Assembly: GCA_020342025.1 (NCBI GenBank)
Contig: CP070840.1
Location: forward strand, 255,904 to 269,393
Source of the DNA: Deltaproteobacteria bacterium
GTDB lineage: Bacteria; Desulfobacterota; DSM-4660; Desulfatiglandales; HGW-15
DNA: 13,490 bases
Direction of reading: 5' to 3'
Each line of letters starts with the position of its first letter. Positions within the stretch are counted from its first letter, which is position 1. The notes beneath the pieces are model-generated. The model saw nothing but the letters and a program-made list of their open reading frames with translations. It was not told the DNA's origin and did not search any database. The translations under genes and the position numbers were made by a program. Positions 6,520 to 13,490 of this stretch are shown here, in pieces.

Positions 6520-8465
6520 TGAGAAAGCTAAACAGCCTTAAGGATCTTGTCAAATTAAGAGAAGGGTTGATCTCCCTTCGGGACCCCGATCGCCGGTGCA
6601 TAACCATTTGCTCAGGGACGGGATGTCTTGCTTGTGAATCTAAAGGGGTCGTCGCAGCATTTGCCGATGAAATAAATAGGCAGGGCCTCGGCCACGAGGT
6701 AGACATCCGGGCAACGGGATGCCATGGCTTCTGTGAGCACGGCCCTGTGGTTGTAATCCTGCCTGAGAAGATCTGTTACCTAAAGGTACGAGAGAAAGAC
6801 GTTTCGGAAATTGTCACCAAGACCCTAATAGAAGACGAAGTCATCGAACGTTTCCTTTATGAAGATATTGAGAAAGGAGGACGCATAGTATCTATCGACG
6901 AGATCCCGTTTTATAGACACCAACACCGCATTCTATTGGCCAACAATGCAAACATAGATCCTACAAAGATCGACGACTATGTTTCAATTGGAGGGTATTC
7001 GGCCCTGGCAAAAGTCGTTTTTGAACTAGGCCAAGAGGACGTCATCCAGATAATTAAAGGTGCCAATCTAAGGGGGCGTGGGGGCGGTGGATTTCCTGCG
7101 GGCGTTAAATGGGAAACCACGCGTGATGCACCGGGAGAGCCCAAGTATGTCATTGTGAACGCGGATGAGGGAGATCCCGGGGCCTATATGGATCGGAGCC
7201 TGCTGGAGGGAAACCCCCACGGGATTCTGGAGGGTCTAATGATTGGCGGCTATGCTATCGGCGCGCAGGAGGGCTATATTTACGTACGGGAAGAGTATCC
7301 ACTTGCAATTGAGAACACCGAAATGGCCATCAGCCAGGCAAGGGACTATGGGCTGCTGGGGAGAAACATCCTAGGATCTGGATTTGATTTTGATGTCTTT
7401 ATCCACCGTGGCGCAGGTGCTTTCGTATCTGGTGAATCCAGTGCCCTTATGAGGGCCATAGAGGGCCGTGTTGGCGAACCATGGCCTAAATACATCCACA
7501 CCTCAATAAAAGGCATTTTGAATAAACCAAGTTGCCTGAACAACGTGGAAACCTGGGCCAATGTGCCGTTCATCATTAACAACGGTGCGGAATGGTTCCA
7601 GGGAATGGGTACGGATGGGAGCAAAGGGACCAAGATATTTTCACTCGTTGGGCATGTGAATGATACCGGACTGGTAGAGGTGCCCATGGGGATAACCCTG
7701 AGAGATATGATCTATCGAATTGGGGGGGGTGTTCCGAAAGGAAAAAAATTGAAAGCGGTTCAGACGGGCGGCCCCTCAGGAGGGGTCATTCCAGAAAAAC
7801 TACTTGATTTGAAGGTCGATTTTGACGAGCTGAGCAAGGTGGGATCAATGATGGGCTCCGGGGGCATGATTGTGATGGATGAAGATACCTGTATGGTAGA
7901 TACTGCCAGGTATTACGTGGACTTTCTTGCCCATGAATCGTGCGGCAAATGTGTCCCCTGTCGCGAAGGACTTCGGCAAATGCTGGCCATTCTGAACGCT
8001 ATTACATCGGGAAAAGGCAACGGTAATGATTTAGAAAAGCTGACGGATCTGGCAGAGGTCCTACAACTTGCATCATTATGCGCCCTCGGTCAAACCGCCC
8101 CCAATCCGGTCCTGAGTACTATTAGATATTTTCGGGAGGAGTATGAAGCGCATATCAGAGACAAGCGGTGCCCGGCATGTGTCTGCAAGGAACTTATCGA
8201 CTACTTTATAGACCCGAAAAAATGTACTGGGTGCGGATTGTGTGAGAAAAACTGTCCGGCAAATGCCATTGTAAAATCGACAGATTCAATTTATTCCATC
8301 CAGACGGAGGACTGCATCAAATGCGGAAGTTGTCTTTTGGCTTGCCCTGAAAAGTTCGGTGCGGTGGTAAAGGCATCGGAGGGTATCGCTGCAACGGCAG
8401 GCGTAATAATTGAACAAAAAGAAGAAAGGAACCTGAGAAGTGAAGACTATACCTATAAAGCTTGA
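6516..8465 (+). CDS. NuoF/HndC-type NADH-binding flavoprotein subunit
   Basis: This is the 649-residue flavin subunit of a soluble NAD(P)H-dependent complex, resembling HndC, HydB and HoxF. AGGAG ends 5 bases before ATG 6516, which overlaps the previous stop as ATGA; ATG 6519 is an alternative. An N-terminal thioredoxin-like [2Fe-2S] domain has C32-x4-C37 and C69-x3-C73. The NuoF core follows, with the glycine-rich RGRGGGGFPAG (186-196) and NADEGDPGAY motifs expected for NADH and FMN binding. The conserved [4Fe-4S] ligands are C476, C479, C482 and C522. Two ferredoxin-type [4Fe-4S] motifs close the protein (C570/573/576/580 and C600/603/606/610). All expected cofactor ligands are present, so it is probably active. 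HndC-type proteins exchange electrons between pyridine nucleotide and iron-sulfur partners. Whether this one bifurcates electrons cannot be told from sequence. Confidence 0.94.
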   Translation: MMRKLNSLKDLVKLREGLISLRDPDRRCITICSGTGCLACESKGVVAAFADEINRQGLGHEVDIRATGCHGFCEHGPVVVILPEKICYLKVREKDVSEIVTKTLIEDEVIERFLYEDIEKGGRIVSIDEIPFYRHQHRILLANNANIDPTKIDDYVSIGGYSALAKVVFELGQEDVIQIIKGANLRGRGGGGFPAGVKWETTRDAPGEPKYVIVNADEGDPGAYMDRSLLEGNPHGILEGLMIGGYAIGAQEGYIYVREEYPLAIENTEMAISQARDYGLLGRNILGSGFDFDVFIHRGAGAFVSGESSALMRAIEGRVGEPWPKYIHTSIKGILNKPSCLNNVETWANVPFIINNGAEWFQGMGTDGSKGTKIFSLVGHVNDTGLVEVPMGITLRDMIYRIGGGVPKGKKLKAVQTGGPSGGVIPEKLLDLKVDFDELSKVGSMMGSGGMIVMDEDTCMVDTARYYVDFLAHESCGKCVPCREGLRQMLAILNAITSGKGNGNDLEKLTDLAEVLQLASLCALGQTAPNPVLSTIRYFREEYEAHIRDKRCPACVCKELIDYFIDPKKCTGCGLCEKNCPANAIVKSTDSIYSIQTEDCIKCGSCLLACPEKFGAVVKASEGIAATAGVIIEQKEERNLRSEDYTYKA

Positions 8466-8979
8466 TGGAAGGCAAATTGAAGCCAGAGAAGGCGCAACGA
8501 TACTAGAGACTGCCGGCGAAAACGGCATTCATATTCCGACGCTCTGCCATGCTGAAGGGCTTGAGCCCTACGGGGCTTGTCGTATGTGCATGGTCGAGAT
8601 CTCGAAAAACGGCCGCACAAGGCTGGTTGCATCCTGTATTTTTCCTGTTGAAGAGGGCCTGGTTGTCAGGACGGATTCTGAAGAGATAAGAAAAATCCGA
8701 ACGACAATTCTTGAACTCTTGTGGCCCTCCCTACAGGGACTAGCAAAGAAATACGGAATAACCAAATCGCGGTTTTCCTCTGAACAGACGGAATGTTGCC
8801 TGTGCGGGCTGTGTGTGAGGTATTGCAGAGAGGTTAAAAAGTTGAGTGCGGCTTACTTCAAAGGTCGAGGAATCAACCGTGAAGTGGCGATCATTCCAGA
8901 GCTGGCAAACGAATGTGTCTACTGCAGGGAATGCTTTGATTTGTGTCCCGCTGGATGGATTGCAATCCAGGCCGGCTGA
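8440..8979 (+). CDS. short HoxU/NuoG-like iron-sulfur subunit lacking the His-Cys cluster
   Basis: This 179-residue protein begins at GTG 8440, with AAGGA (8426-8430) upstream, and overlaps the flavoprotein gene by 26 bases. The N-terminus is a plant-type [2Fe-2S] ferredoxin domain with C36, C47, C50 and C66. Two ferredoxin-type [4Fe-4S] motifs follow: C119/122/125/129 and C159/162/165/169-Pro. HoxU and NuoG normally carry an H-x3-C-x2-C-x5-C [4Fe-4S] segment just before the LQxLA helix. Here ILELL runs straight into WPSLQGLAKKYG with no His or Cys, which helps explain a length below the usual 230-240. It should wire the flavin subunit to an outside partner. It has no H-cluster or molybdenum domain, so it is neither a hydrogenase nor a formate dehydrogenase. 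It could also be read as the detached ferredoxin end of an HndD-like protein. Confidence 0.88.
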   Translation: MKTIPIKLDGRQIEAREGATILETAGENGIHIPTLCHAEGLEPYGACRMCMVEISKNGRTRLVASCIFPVEEGLVVRTDSEEIRKIRTTILELLWPSLQGLAKKYGITKSRFSSEQTECCLCGLCVRYCREVKKLSAAYFKGRGINREVAIIPELANECVYCRECFDLCPAGWIAIQAG

Positions 8980-9439
8980 CAAGAAGTTGGCGGGAGGGCC
9001 TAAGATTCTGGATTGAAAAGCATAGGGTCTTCACTTCCCTGATCATTTTCTTCTCCCCTCCTTAGATCTCTTTTATCTTACCCTTCTTCCTCTAATGCCG
9101 CCTTTAATATCTCCGAAGCCTTTCATCCGCTGGGGCAGGCGTGCCTTTTTGGTCTTCAACGATTCCAGCCCAACTACCCGAGTGATAAGGGTATTCTTTA
9201 CGAATTTTCAAAACCCATCCCATCTGTTGGAATGGTGGCGTTTAGCTTTCCTAGTATAAAGAGAGTCTATCGAGTGAGAATTGAGAAGGGGGTGGCTTTT
9301 GGGCCAGGCAGGCCATGGCCTTATTAAATACACCTATACTCTGTAGTCAAATCCAGTGTCTTTGGGCCTCGAGCGACGATTATCCAGGAATTTGGGCAGC
9401 AGAAAAAAAACGCCCGTTATGATCCCGAGTGCCTGGCGA
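8980..9439. other. intergenic region after the redox operon, no convincing gene
   Basis: No clear stem-loop terminator follows the redox operon. On the - strand an uninterrupted frame runs from about 9207 down to a stop at 9073 and reads as a basic peptide (KTKKARLPQRMKGFGD), but it has no credible start or ribosome site and matches nothing I recognise. The DNA from about 9240 to 9440 leads into the regulator remnant and may be its decayed upstream part; I could not align it to the first regulator. Confidence 0.45.
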
Positions 9440-9559
9440 AGGGTAGAGGATCGGGCGAAGGGATTTCAAAAGGGCGGTAGCAAGAGTGAAGCGGCCAGGC
9501 GTCTGGGCATCACCCGAAGGACCCTCCATAAAAAACTCAAGAAGTACGGTGTCATGTAA
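9440..9559 (+). pseudogene. C-terminal remnant of an NtrC-type regulator (helix-turn-helix only)
   Basis: The frame encodes RVEDRA, then a shortened link, then KSEAARRLGITRRTL and HKKLKKYGVM before a TAA. This is the Fis-type DNA-binding end of the regulator at 1-1362, which reads VEKA, about ten more residues, then almost the same helix-turn-helix. No receiver or AAA+ domain lies upstream. The frame can be opened back to a GTG at 9356, but that part has no ribosome site or family resemblance. Differences from the first copy are almost all silent, so this sequence was probably coding in an intact paralogue before it decayed. A free-standing Fis-like peptide is a less likely alternative. Confidence 0.75.
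9481..9556 (+). repeat. direct repeat copy 2
   Basis: This copy matches 1281-1356, with the first 33 bases identical and about 88% identity overall by eye. The two copies are exactly 8200 bases apart, in the same orientation and reading frame, and bracket the kinase, regulator and redox operon. Confidence 0.85.
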
Positions 9560-9731
9560 TTTGGTCAGAATTCCCCCACACGACTCCCGCCAAAGGCCCA
9601 GCTGACCATGAAGAAACAAAGCTTGCATTGCCGCACGCGTTTCGGTACGCATTTTCTCCTCAGACAGTGCTTTTCTTCATAAGCTACTGATTTATTACAA
9701 TAAAAAAATTTCCCCCTGGAATCTTTTTCTG

Positions 9732-9758
9732 TTGACTTCGATGGGCTTATTTTATAAT
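9732..9758 (+). promoter_or_regulatory. sigma70-type promoter of the tetR-sulP operon
   Basis: TTGACT (9732-9737) is followed after 15 bases by a perfect TATAAT (9753-9758). The spacing is shorter than the optimal 17. Transcription would start around 9765, at the edge of the palindromic operator, consistent with a repressible promoter. Confidence 0.65.
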
Positions 9759-9767
9759 TTAAAAGGC

Positions 9768-9785
9768 TGACTGAGCGCTCAGTTA
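9768..9785. promoter_or_regulatory. palindromic TetR-type operator
   Basis: TGACTGAGCGCTCAGTTA contains the perfect 14-base palindrome ACTGAGCGCTCAGT (9770-9783). This TGA(N)TGA-type symmetry around a central GC is typical of TetR-family operators. It lies between the -10 box and the repressor's ATG at 9810, overlapping the expected transcript start, so autorepression is likely. Confidence 0.8.
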
Positions 9786-9809
9786 ATTTTTGGAAGATAC
9801 AAGGAACAG

Positions 9810-10403
9810 ATGTCTAGGAAAGAGGTTATTTTAGATGGCGCAGCTTGGCTTTTCTCAGAGAAAGGATTCAGGGATGCCTCTATGGCCGAGCTGGCCAAAA
9901 TGACAGGGGTGGCCCAAGGGACCATCTTTTATCATTTCAAAAACAAGGAAGAGCTTTTCCTCGCGATTCTCGAGAACATCAAGGAGGAAATTATAAGAGA
10001 GTTCGACGGCTACATCAGAGATCATGAGTTTCAAAATGGTCTGGACATGTTGGAGGGTGCGATCTCCTTCTATCTTCACTTGGCCGGGACGATGGAAGAT
10101 CGTTTTATTCTTCTTCACCGCCACGATGCCTATAGTTTCGCCAGGGTGAATCCCACATACAGGGAGCAACTTGAGGCCATTTATGAGCGTCTACTGGATT
10201 TTTTCGAGCGGGCCATACGGGTAGGACAAGAGGATGGGTCTATAAGAGAGGTGGCGGCCAGAAAGGCCGCATTGATTATCTTTAACATGGTTGATGGCCT
10301 GGTGCGACTGGAAACCTATGATCTTTACAGTGCGGGCGCACTCTACAACGAGCTCATAGATTCGTGCCGCAGGATGCTACGGAATGAACGATCTCAGGAA
10401 TAG
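9810..10403 (+). CDS. TetR/AcrR-family transcriptional repressor
   Basis: This 197-residue repressor is of normal family length. ATG 9810 follows AAGGAA at 9801-9806. Residues about 5-50 form the TetR DNA-binding domain, including the recognition part GVAQGTIFYHFKNKEELF. The rest is a helical ligand-binding domain whose inducer cannot be recognised. A palindromic operator lies immediately upstream and overlaps the promoter, so the protein probably represses its own operon. The next gene begins 10 bases after its stop, so the SulP transporter and the fusion protein after it should be under the same control until a ligand is bound. Confidence 0.94.
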   Translation: MSRKEVILDGAAWLFSEKGFRDASMAELAKMTGVAQGTIFYHFKNKEELFLAILENIKEEIIREFDGYIRDHEFQNGLDMLEGAISFYLHLAGTMEDRFILLHRHDAYSFARVNPTYREQLEAIYERLLDFFERAIRVGQEDGSIREVAARKAALIIFNMVDGLVRLETYDLYSAGALYNELIDSCRRMLRNERSQE

Positions 10404-10413
10404 GACCTAACCC

Positions 10414-12567
10414 ATGCTGGGCCGATTTTTTCCTTTTCTTTGTTGGTTCAAAAATTACAATCTCGGCAGCCTCCGAATTGACGCCATCTCAGGTCTTACC
10501 GTGGCCCTGGTACTCATTCCACAGTCTATGGCCTACGCACAACTGGCTGGGCTACCGGCCTATTATGGCCTGTATGCCTCTTTTCTTCCGCCTGTGATCG
10601 CAGCGCTTTTCGGGTCCAGTCTTCAGCTGGCTACCGGCCCTGTGGCCGTGGTTTCTCTCATGACCGCCGCATCCCTTGAGCCTTTGGCTACGGCCGGGAG
10701 TGAGGCATACATTGCCTATGCCGTTCTGCTGGCACTCATGGTGGGAGGCTTCCAGTTTGCCGTCGGGGCGCTCAGGCTGGGCCTCGTGGTCAATTTCCTT
10801 TCTCACCCTGTGGTGAACGGTTTCACAAACGCGGCAGCCTTTATTATCGCCTCGTCCCAGCTGTCCAAGATGTTCGGCGTTTATGTGGACAAGGCAGAGC
10901 ATCACTATGAAACCATCTTTCGGGTCATTGATGCCGCCATGTCAAATACCCACTGGCCGACCCTGCTCATTGGTGCCCTCGCCTTTGGGATCATGTACGG
11001 ACTGAAACGATTTGACCCGAGGATTCCTTACGTCCTGGTGGCCGTGGTTGTGACCACGCTTATATCATGGCTATCAGGGTTTCAACATAATTATGAGGTG
11101 CCCATTTCCGATTTTGAATCCGTTCGAGCACGCAGAATCATTACGGAATATAACACCACGGTTAAAGAGATCACCAGATTAGCCAGACAACAAACGGACA
11201 TCTCTCTCCAGATCTTCGAGGCAGAAGCGAATCCCGGCTTACACGACGTTCATATGCTTCACCTGAGACACGAGCTCGCTTTAAGGGAACTTCAAAGTGC
11301 GGAGCTAAAAGAAAAGGCGCACATGTACAGAAAGGAAATGCGGAGGCTCAGGTTTCTCGCCACGAAGGACGCTCAGAATGGACTCCGATTTTATCTTGAA
11401 GAAGACTTTCCCCCTGGCCTTAATGTGGAAAATTCCTCGGGTTGGCGCATTGACGTGGATGAAAACCCCCTGGATCAAGAATCCTTGCCCTTGAAGAGAG
11501 GCGGATCGGTTTTGGGCGAAATTCCTAGGGGCCTGCCGGAGTTATCAAAGCCCGAATTGAATGGCCCACTGATGTTGCGCCTTTTTCCTTACGCCATCAT
11601 TATATCGTTATTGGGTTTCATGGAGGCCATTTCCATAGCCAAGGCGATGGCGGCAAGGACAGGCCAACGTCTCGACCCGAATCAGGAACTCATAGGGCAG
11701 GGTCTTGCCAACATATTCGGTGCATTTGCCAAGAGTTACCCGGTTTCCGGTTCCTTTTCTCGATCGGCAATCAATTTGCAGGCCGGAGCATTAACCGGGT
11801 TGTCGAGCGTATTTACGAGCCTGACGGTGGTAGTGGTTCTGCTGTTTTTCACGCCGCTCCTCTACTATCTTCCCCAATCTGTACTGGCTGCGGTTATCAT
11901 GATGGCCGTATTGGGATTAATCAATGTGTCGGGTCTTATCCATGCGTGGCGGGCACAATGGTACGATGGAGCCATAGCCGTCATCACCTTCGTTTCTACC
12001 CTTGCCTTTGCCCCGCATTTGGATAAAGGTATCCTGACCGGGGTGGGGTTTTCAATCTTAGTTTTCCTGTACAAAAGTATGCGCCCGAGGGTCGCCATTT
12101 TGTCGCGATATCGCGACGGGGCATATCATGATGCCTGCACATATAATCTGAGGCAGTGTGAGCACATTGCCATGGTTCGCTTTGACGGCCCCCTTTTTTT
12201 TGCGAATGCCACTTACCTCGAAGATCAAATTGCCAAAGTTCGCCAATCCATGCCTAAGCTGAAACACATTCTCATCGAAGCCAGCGGCATGGACGATATG
12301 GATGCCACAGGTGAAGAGGCCCTTTCTCTGATTGTTGATAGAGTCAGGAGTGCAGGTTACGAAATCTCGTTCACGGGTCTGAAGAACAACCTACTAGACG
12401 TGATGGAACGGACTTTCCTCTATGAGAAAATCGGCAGCGAGTATATATTTCCGACGCAGGCCGCTGCCATAGAGTCCATATATAAGCAGGCTCACAGGAC
12501 GACAGAGGAAAGGGAATGTCCTTTGACAAGTTTCTGTCCCCTTTCCTCCGAGCCAGGTGTCGAATGA
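10414..12567 (+). CDS. SulP-family inorganic anion transporter with STAS domain and large extra loop
   Basis: This 717-residue membrane transporter belongs to the SulP/SLC26 family, whose bacterial members carry sulfate, bicarbonate or dicarboxylates; the substrate here is not determined. ATG 10414 follows AGGA. The N-terminus shows the family signature (LIPQSMAYAQLAGLPAYYGL), and transmembrane helices run through to about 555. A cytoplasmic STAS domain occupies about 580-690, with MDDMDATGEEAL at the usual IDSSG position. Between YVLVAVVVTTLISWL and the conserved GEIPRGLPEL segment is a hydrophilic insert at about 225-362, where relatives have about 20-30 residues. Residues about 240-333 of it are charged and helix-forming, probably a coiled coil. 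By family topology this loop faces the periplasm, though that is inferred. The protein ends with a short Cys-containing tail after the STAS domain. Confidence 0.93.
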   Translation: MLGRFFPFLCWFKNYNLGSLRIDAISGLTVALVLIPQSMAYAQLAGLPAYYGLYASFLPPVIAALFGSSLQLATGPVAVVSLMTAASLEPLATAGSEAYIAYAVLLALMVGGFQFAVGALRLGLVVNFLSHPVVNGFTNAAAFIIASSQLSKMFGVYVDKAEHHYETIFRVIDAAMSNTHWPTLLIGALAFGIMYGLKRFDPRIPYVLVAVVVTTLISWLSGFQHNYEVPISDFESVRARRIITEYNTTVKEITRLARQQTDISLQIFEAEANPGLHDVHMLHLRHELALRELQSAELKEKAHMYRKEMRRLRFLATKDAQNGLRFYLEEDFPPGLNVENSSGWRIDVDENPLDQESLPLKRGGSVLGEIPRGLPELSKPELNGPLMLRLFPYAIIISLLGFMEAISIAKAMAARTGQRLDPNQELIGQGLANIFGAFAKSYPVSGSFSRSAINLQAGALTGLSSVFTSLTVVVVLLFFTPLLYYLPQSVLAAVIMMAVLGLINVSGLIHAWRAQWYDGAIAVITFVSTLAFAPHLDKGILTGVGFSILVFLYKSMRPRVAILSRYRDGAYHDACTYNLRQCEHIAMVRFDGPLFFANATYLEDQIAKVRQSMPKLKHILIEASGMDDMDATGEEALSLIVDRVRSAGYEISFTGLKNNLLDVMERTFLYEKIGSEYIFPTQAAAIESIYKQAHRTTEERECPLTSFCPLSSEPGVE

Positions 12568-12578
12568 GGAGATAGGAG

Positions 12579-13490
12579 ATGTCTTCAATAGCCATTTTTA
12601 GCGGGACATTTTGTCATGGAGAAGAGGTGGCCAACGACGCGGCCGGGTCTTTTGGTGGCAACCTCGTTCTGGATCAACGTGTGACGTCTGAGGCGAGCAG
12701 GCGCTTTCAAATATCAGAGGAAAAATTTAAATATGCCCTCTCTGGAGAAACATCCCTCTTCAAGAGATTTTCTCGTGAGAAGGAACGGTGCGTTGCTTTG
12801 CTGAAATTGGTTGTGGCCGATATGCTCAACCAGGATAAACAGGTTTTTTTTGGTTATTTCACGCATCTGATTCCCAGGGAGATCACTCATGTGCTCAAGG
12901 TGGGGCTGATTGCTGAAAGGACACACCGGATAAAGGTGGCCAGGGATGAGAAAGGGCTACAGGAGAAGGATGCCGCAAAAATCATGCGCAAAGAAGATGA
13001 GAAGGCCCTTTCATGGGTAAACTATCTGTTAGAGAAAAATCCTTGGGATGTGGATCTATATGACATCGTCATTCCCATGGACAAGAAAGGTGTTGAGGGC
13101 GCGGTCCAGCTCTTATTGGAGAATGCTGAGAAAGATGTTCTAAAAGTAACGGCAGCCTCCAAGAGTGCAGTTCAAGACTTCACTCTGGCTGCTGAGGTGG
13201 AAAGTGTTCTGAGCAAGGAGGGACACCATGTCTCTGTCTCAGCAAAAGAGGGCCATGTCACTCTGACCATTAAGAAGCACGTGCTCTTGCTATCCCGTCT
13301 GGAAGAGGAGTTAAAGAAAATTACCATGGCGTTGCCGGGGATAAAAGAGGTTGAGACAAGGGTGGGCTCTGGGTATTATAAAAGCAATATCTATCGGCAA
13401 TTCGATGTAAAGAAACCATCAAAGTTTATGCTGGTGGATGACGAGCCGGAATTCGTGGAGACCCTGTCTGACAGATTGCTGATGAGAGAC
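12579..13490 (+). CDS. cytidylate-kinase-like / BON-like / receiver fusion (3' end cut by window)
   Basis: ATG 12579 lies 11 bases after the SulP stop, with AGGAGAT well placed upstream. The frame is open to the window end (304 residues). Residues about 1-185 resemble the cytidylate-kinase-like family: an N-terminal strand and loop, a central RTHRIKVARDEKG segment, a KEDEKAL helix, and DVDLYDIVIPM near the end. The usual glycine-rich nucleotide loop is replaced by FSGTFCHGEEVA, so phosphotransfer is doubtful. Residues about 197-262 look like a BON domain (VSVSAKEGHVTLTI, then LPGIKEVETRV). A receiver begins near 283 with FMLVDDEPEF, giving the acidic pair, and is cut off before its phosphoacceptor. 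The role is unknown; coupling to SulP suggests control of anion transport. The kinase-like assignment is fairly confident, BON less so. Confidence 0.82.
   Translation, partial: MSSIAIFSGTFCHGEEVANDAAGSFGGNLVLDQRVTSEASRRFQISEEKFKYALSGETSLFKRFSREKERCVALLKLVVADMLNQDKQVFFGYFTHLIPREITHVLKVGLIAERTHRIKVARDEKGLQEKDAAKIMRKEDEKALSWVNYLLEKNPWDVDLYDIVIPMDKKGVEGAVQLLLENAEKDVLKVTAASKSAVQDFTLAAEVESVLSKEGHHVSVSAKEGHVTLTIKKHVLLLSRLEEELKKITMALPGIKEVETRVGSGYYKSNIYRQFDVKKPSKFMLVDDEPEFVETLSDRLLMRD

Noticed and set aside
8440..8979. Reading the short iron-sulfur subunit as an [FeFe] hydrogenase fragment
   Set aside because: There are no H-cluster motifs and the gene ends cleanly after the second [4Fe-4S] motif; HoxU-like is the better description.
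8991..9060. GGGAGGG and CCCCTCC as a possible terminator after the redox operon
   Set aside because: The arms give only a 6-bp stem with a loop of about 50 bases and no following T tract.
9073..9207. Basic - strand frame between the redox operon and the regulator remnant
   Set aside because: It is short, has no credible start codon or ribosome site, and resembles no family I recognise.
9561..9608. Inverted repeat TGGTCAG/CTGACCA after the regulator remnant
   Set aside because: Seven-base arms with a 34-base loop and no T tract are expected by chance; no function can be supported.

Overview
The window looks like chromosomal DNA of an anaerobic Desulfobacterota (deltaproteobacterial) species. 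This is inferred from the density of sigma54-type two-component regulators, a soluble NuoE/NuoF/HoxU-like iron-sulfur NADH module of the kind found next to hydrogenases and formate dehydrogenases in anaerobes, and a SulP anion transporter. No rRNA, tRNA, transposase, integrase or CRISPR array was seen. Every confident gene is on the + strand.

Layout: (1) 1-1362, an almost complete NtrC-family response regulator cut by the left edge. (2) 1363-1781, a gene-poor stretch with a perfect inverted repeat. (3) 1782-5056, a tightly coupled two-component pair: a Cache-type membrane histidine kinase and a sigma54 response regulator that overlap by ATGA. (4) 5057-5379, a regulatory gap with an almost consensus -24/-12 sigma54 promoter at 5237-5252. 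(5) 5380-8979, a three-gene operon with overlapping ends: a CheY-like receiver fused to a NuoE-type [2Fe-2S] subunit, a NuoF/HndC-type flavoprotein, and a short HoxU-like ferredoxin subunit. (6) 8980-9809, a decayed stretch holding the C-terminal remnant of a second NtrC-type regulator and, at its end, a sigma70-like promoter overlapped by a palindromic operator. (7) 9810-13490, a second operon: a TetR repressor, a SulP transporter with a large extra loop, and a cytidylate-kinase-like/BON-like/receiver fusion that runs off the right edge.

The most interesting part is 1782-8979. The kinase presumably responds to an extracytoplasmic signal and phosphorylates the sigma54 activator. That activator is well placed to switch on the sigma54 promoter of the diaphorase-like operon. 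The first subunit of the induced enzyme carries its own receiver domain, about half identical to the activator's receiver and with all phosphorylation residues intact. The same kinase may therefore control both transcription and the enzyme itself. No hydrogenase or formate dehydrogenase catalytic subunit is visible, so the redox partner must lie elsewhere or differ from the known complexes. The HoxU-like subunit also lacks the usual His-Cys [4Fe-4S] segment.

The last 76 bp of the first regulator's homology recurs at 9481-9556, about 88% identical by eye. These copies bracket the whole signalling and redox block and suggest either an inserted segment or the remains of a paralogous regulator. 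The second operon looks separately regulated by its own TetR protein and joins anion transport to another receiver-containing fusion.
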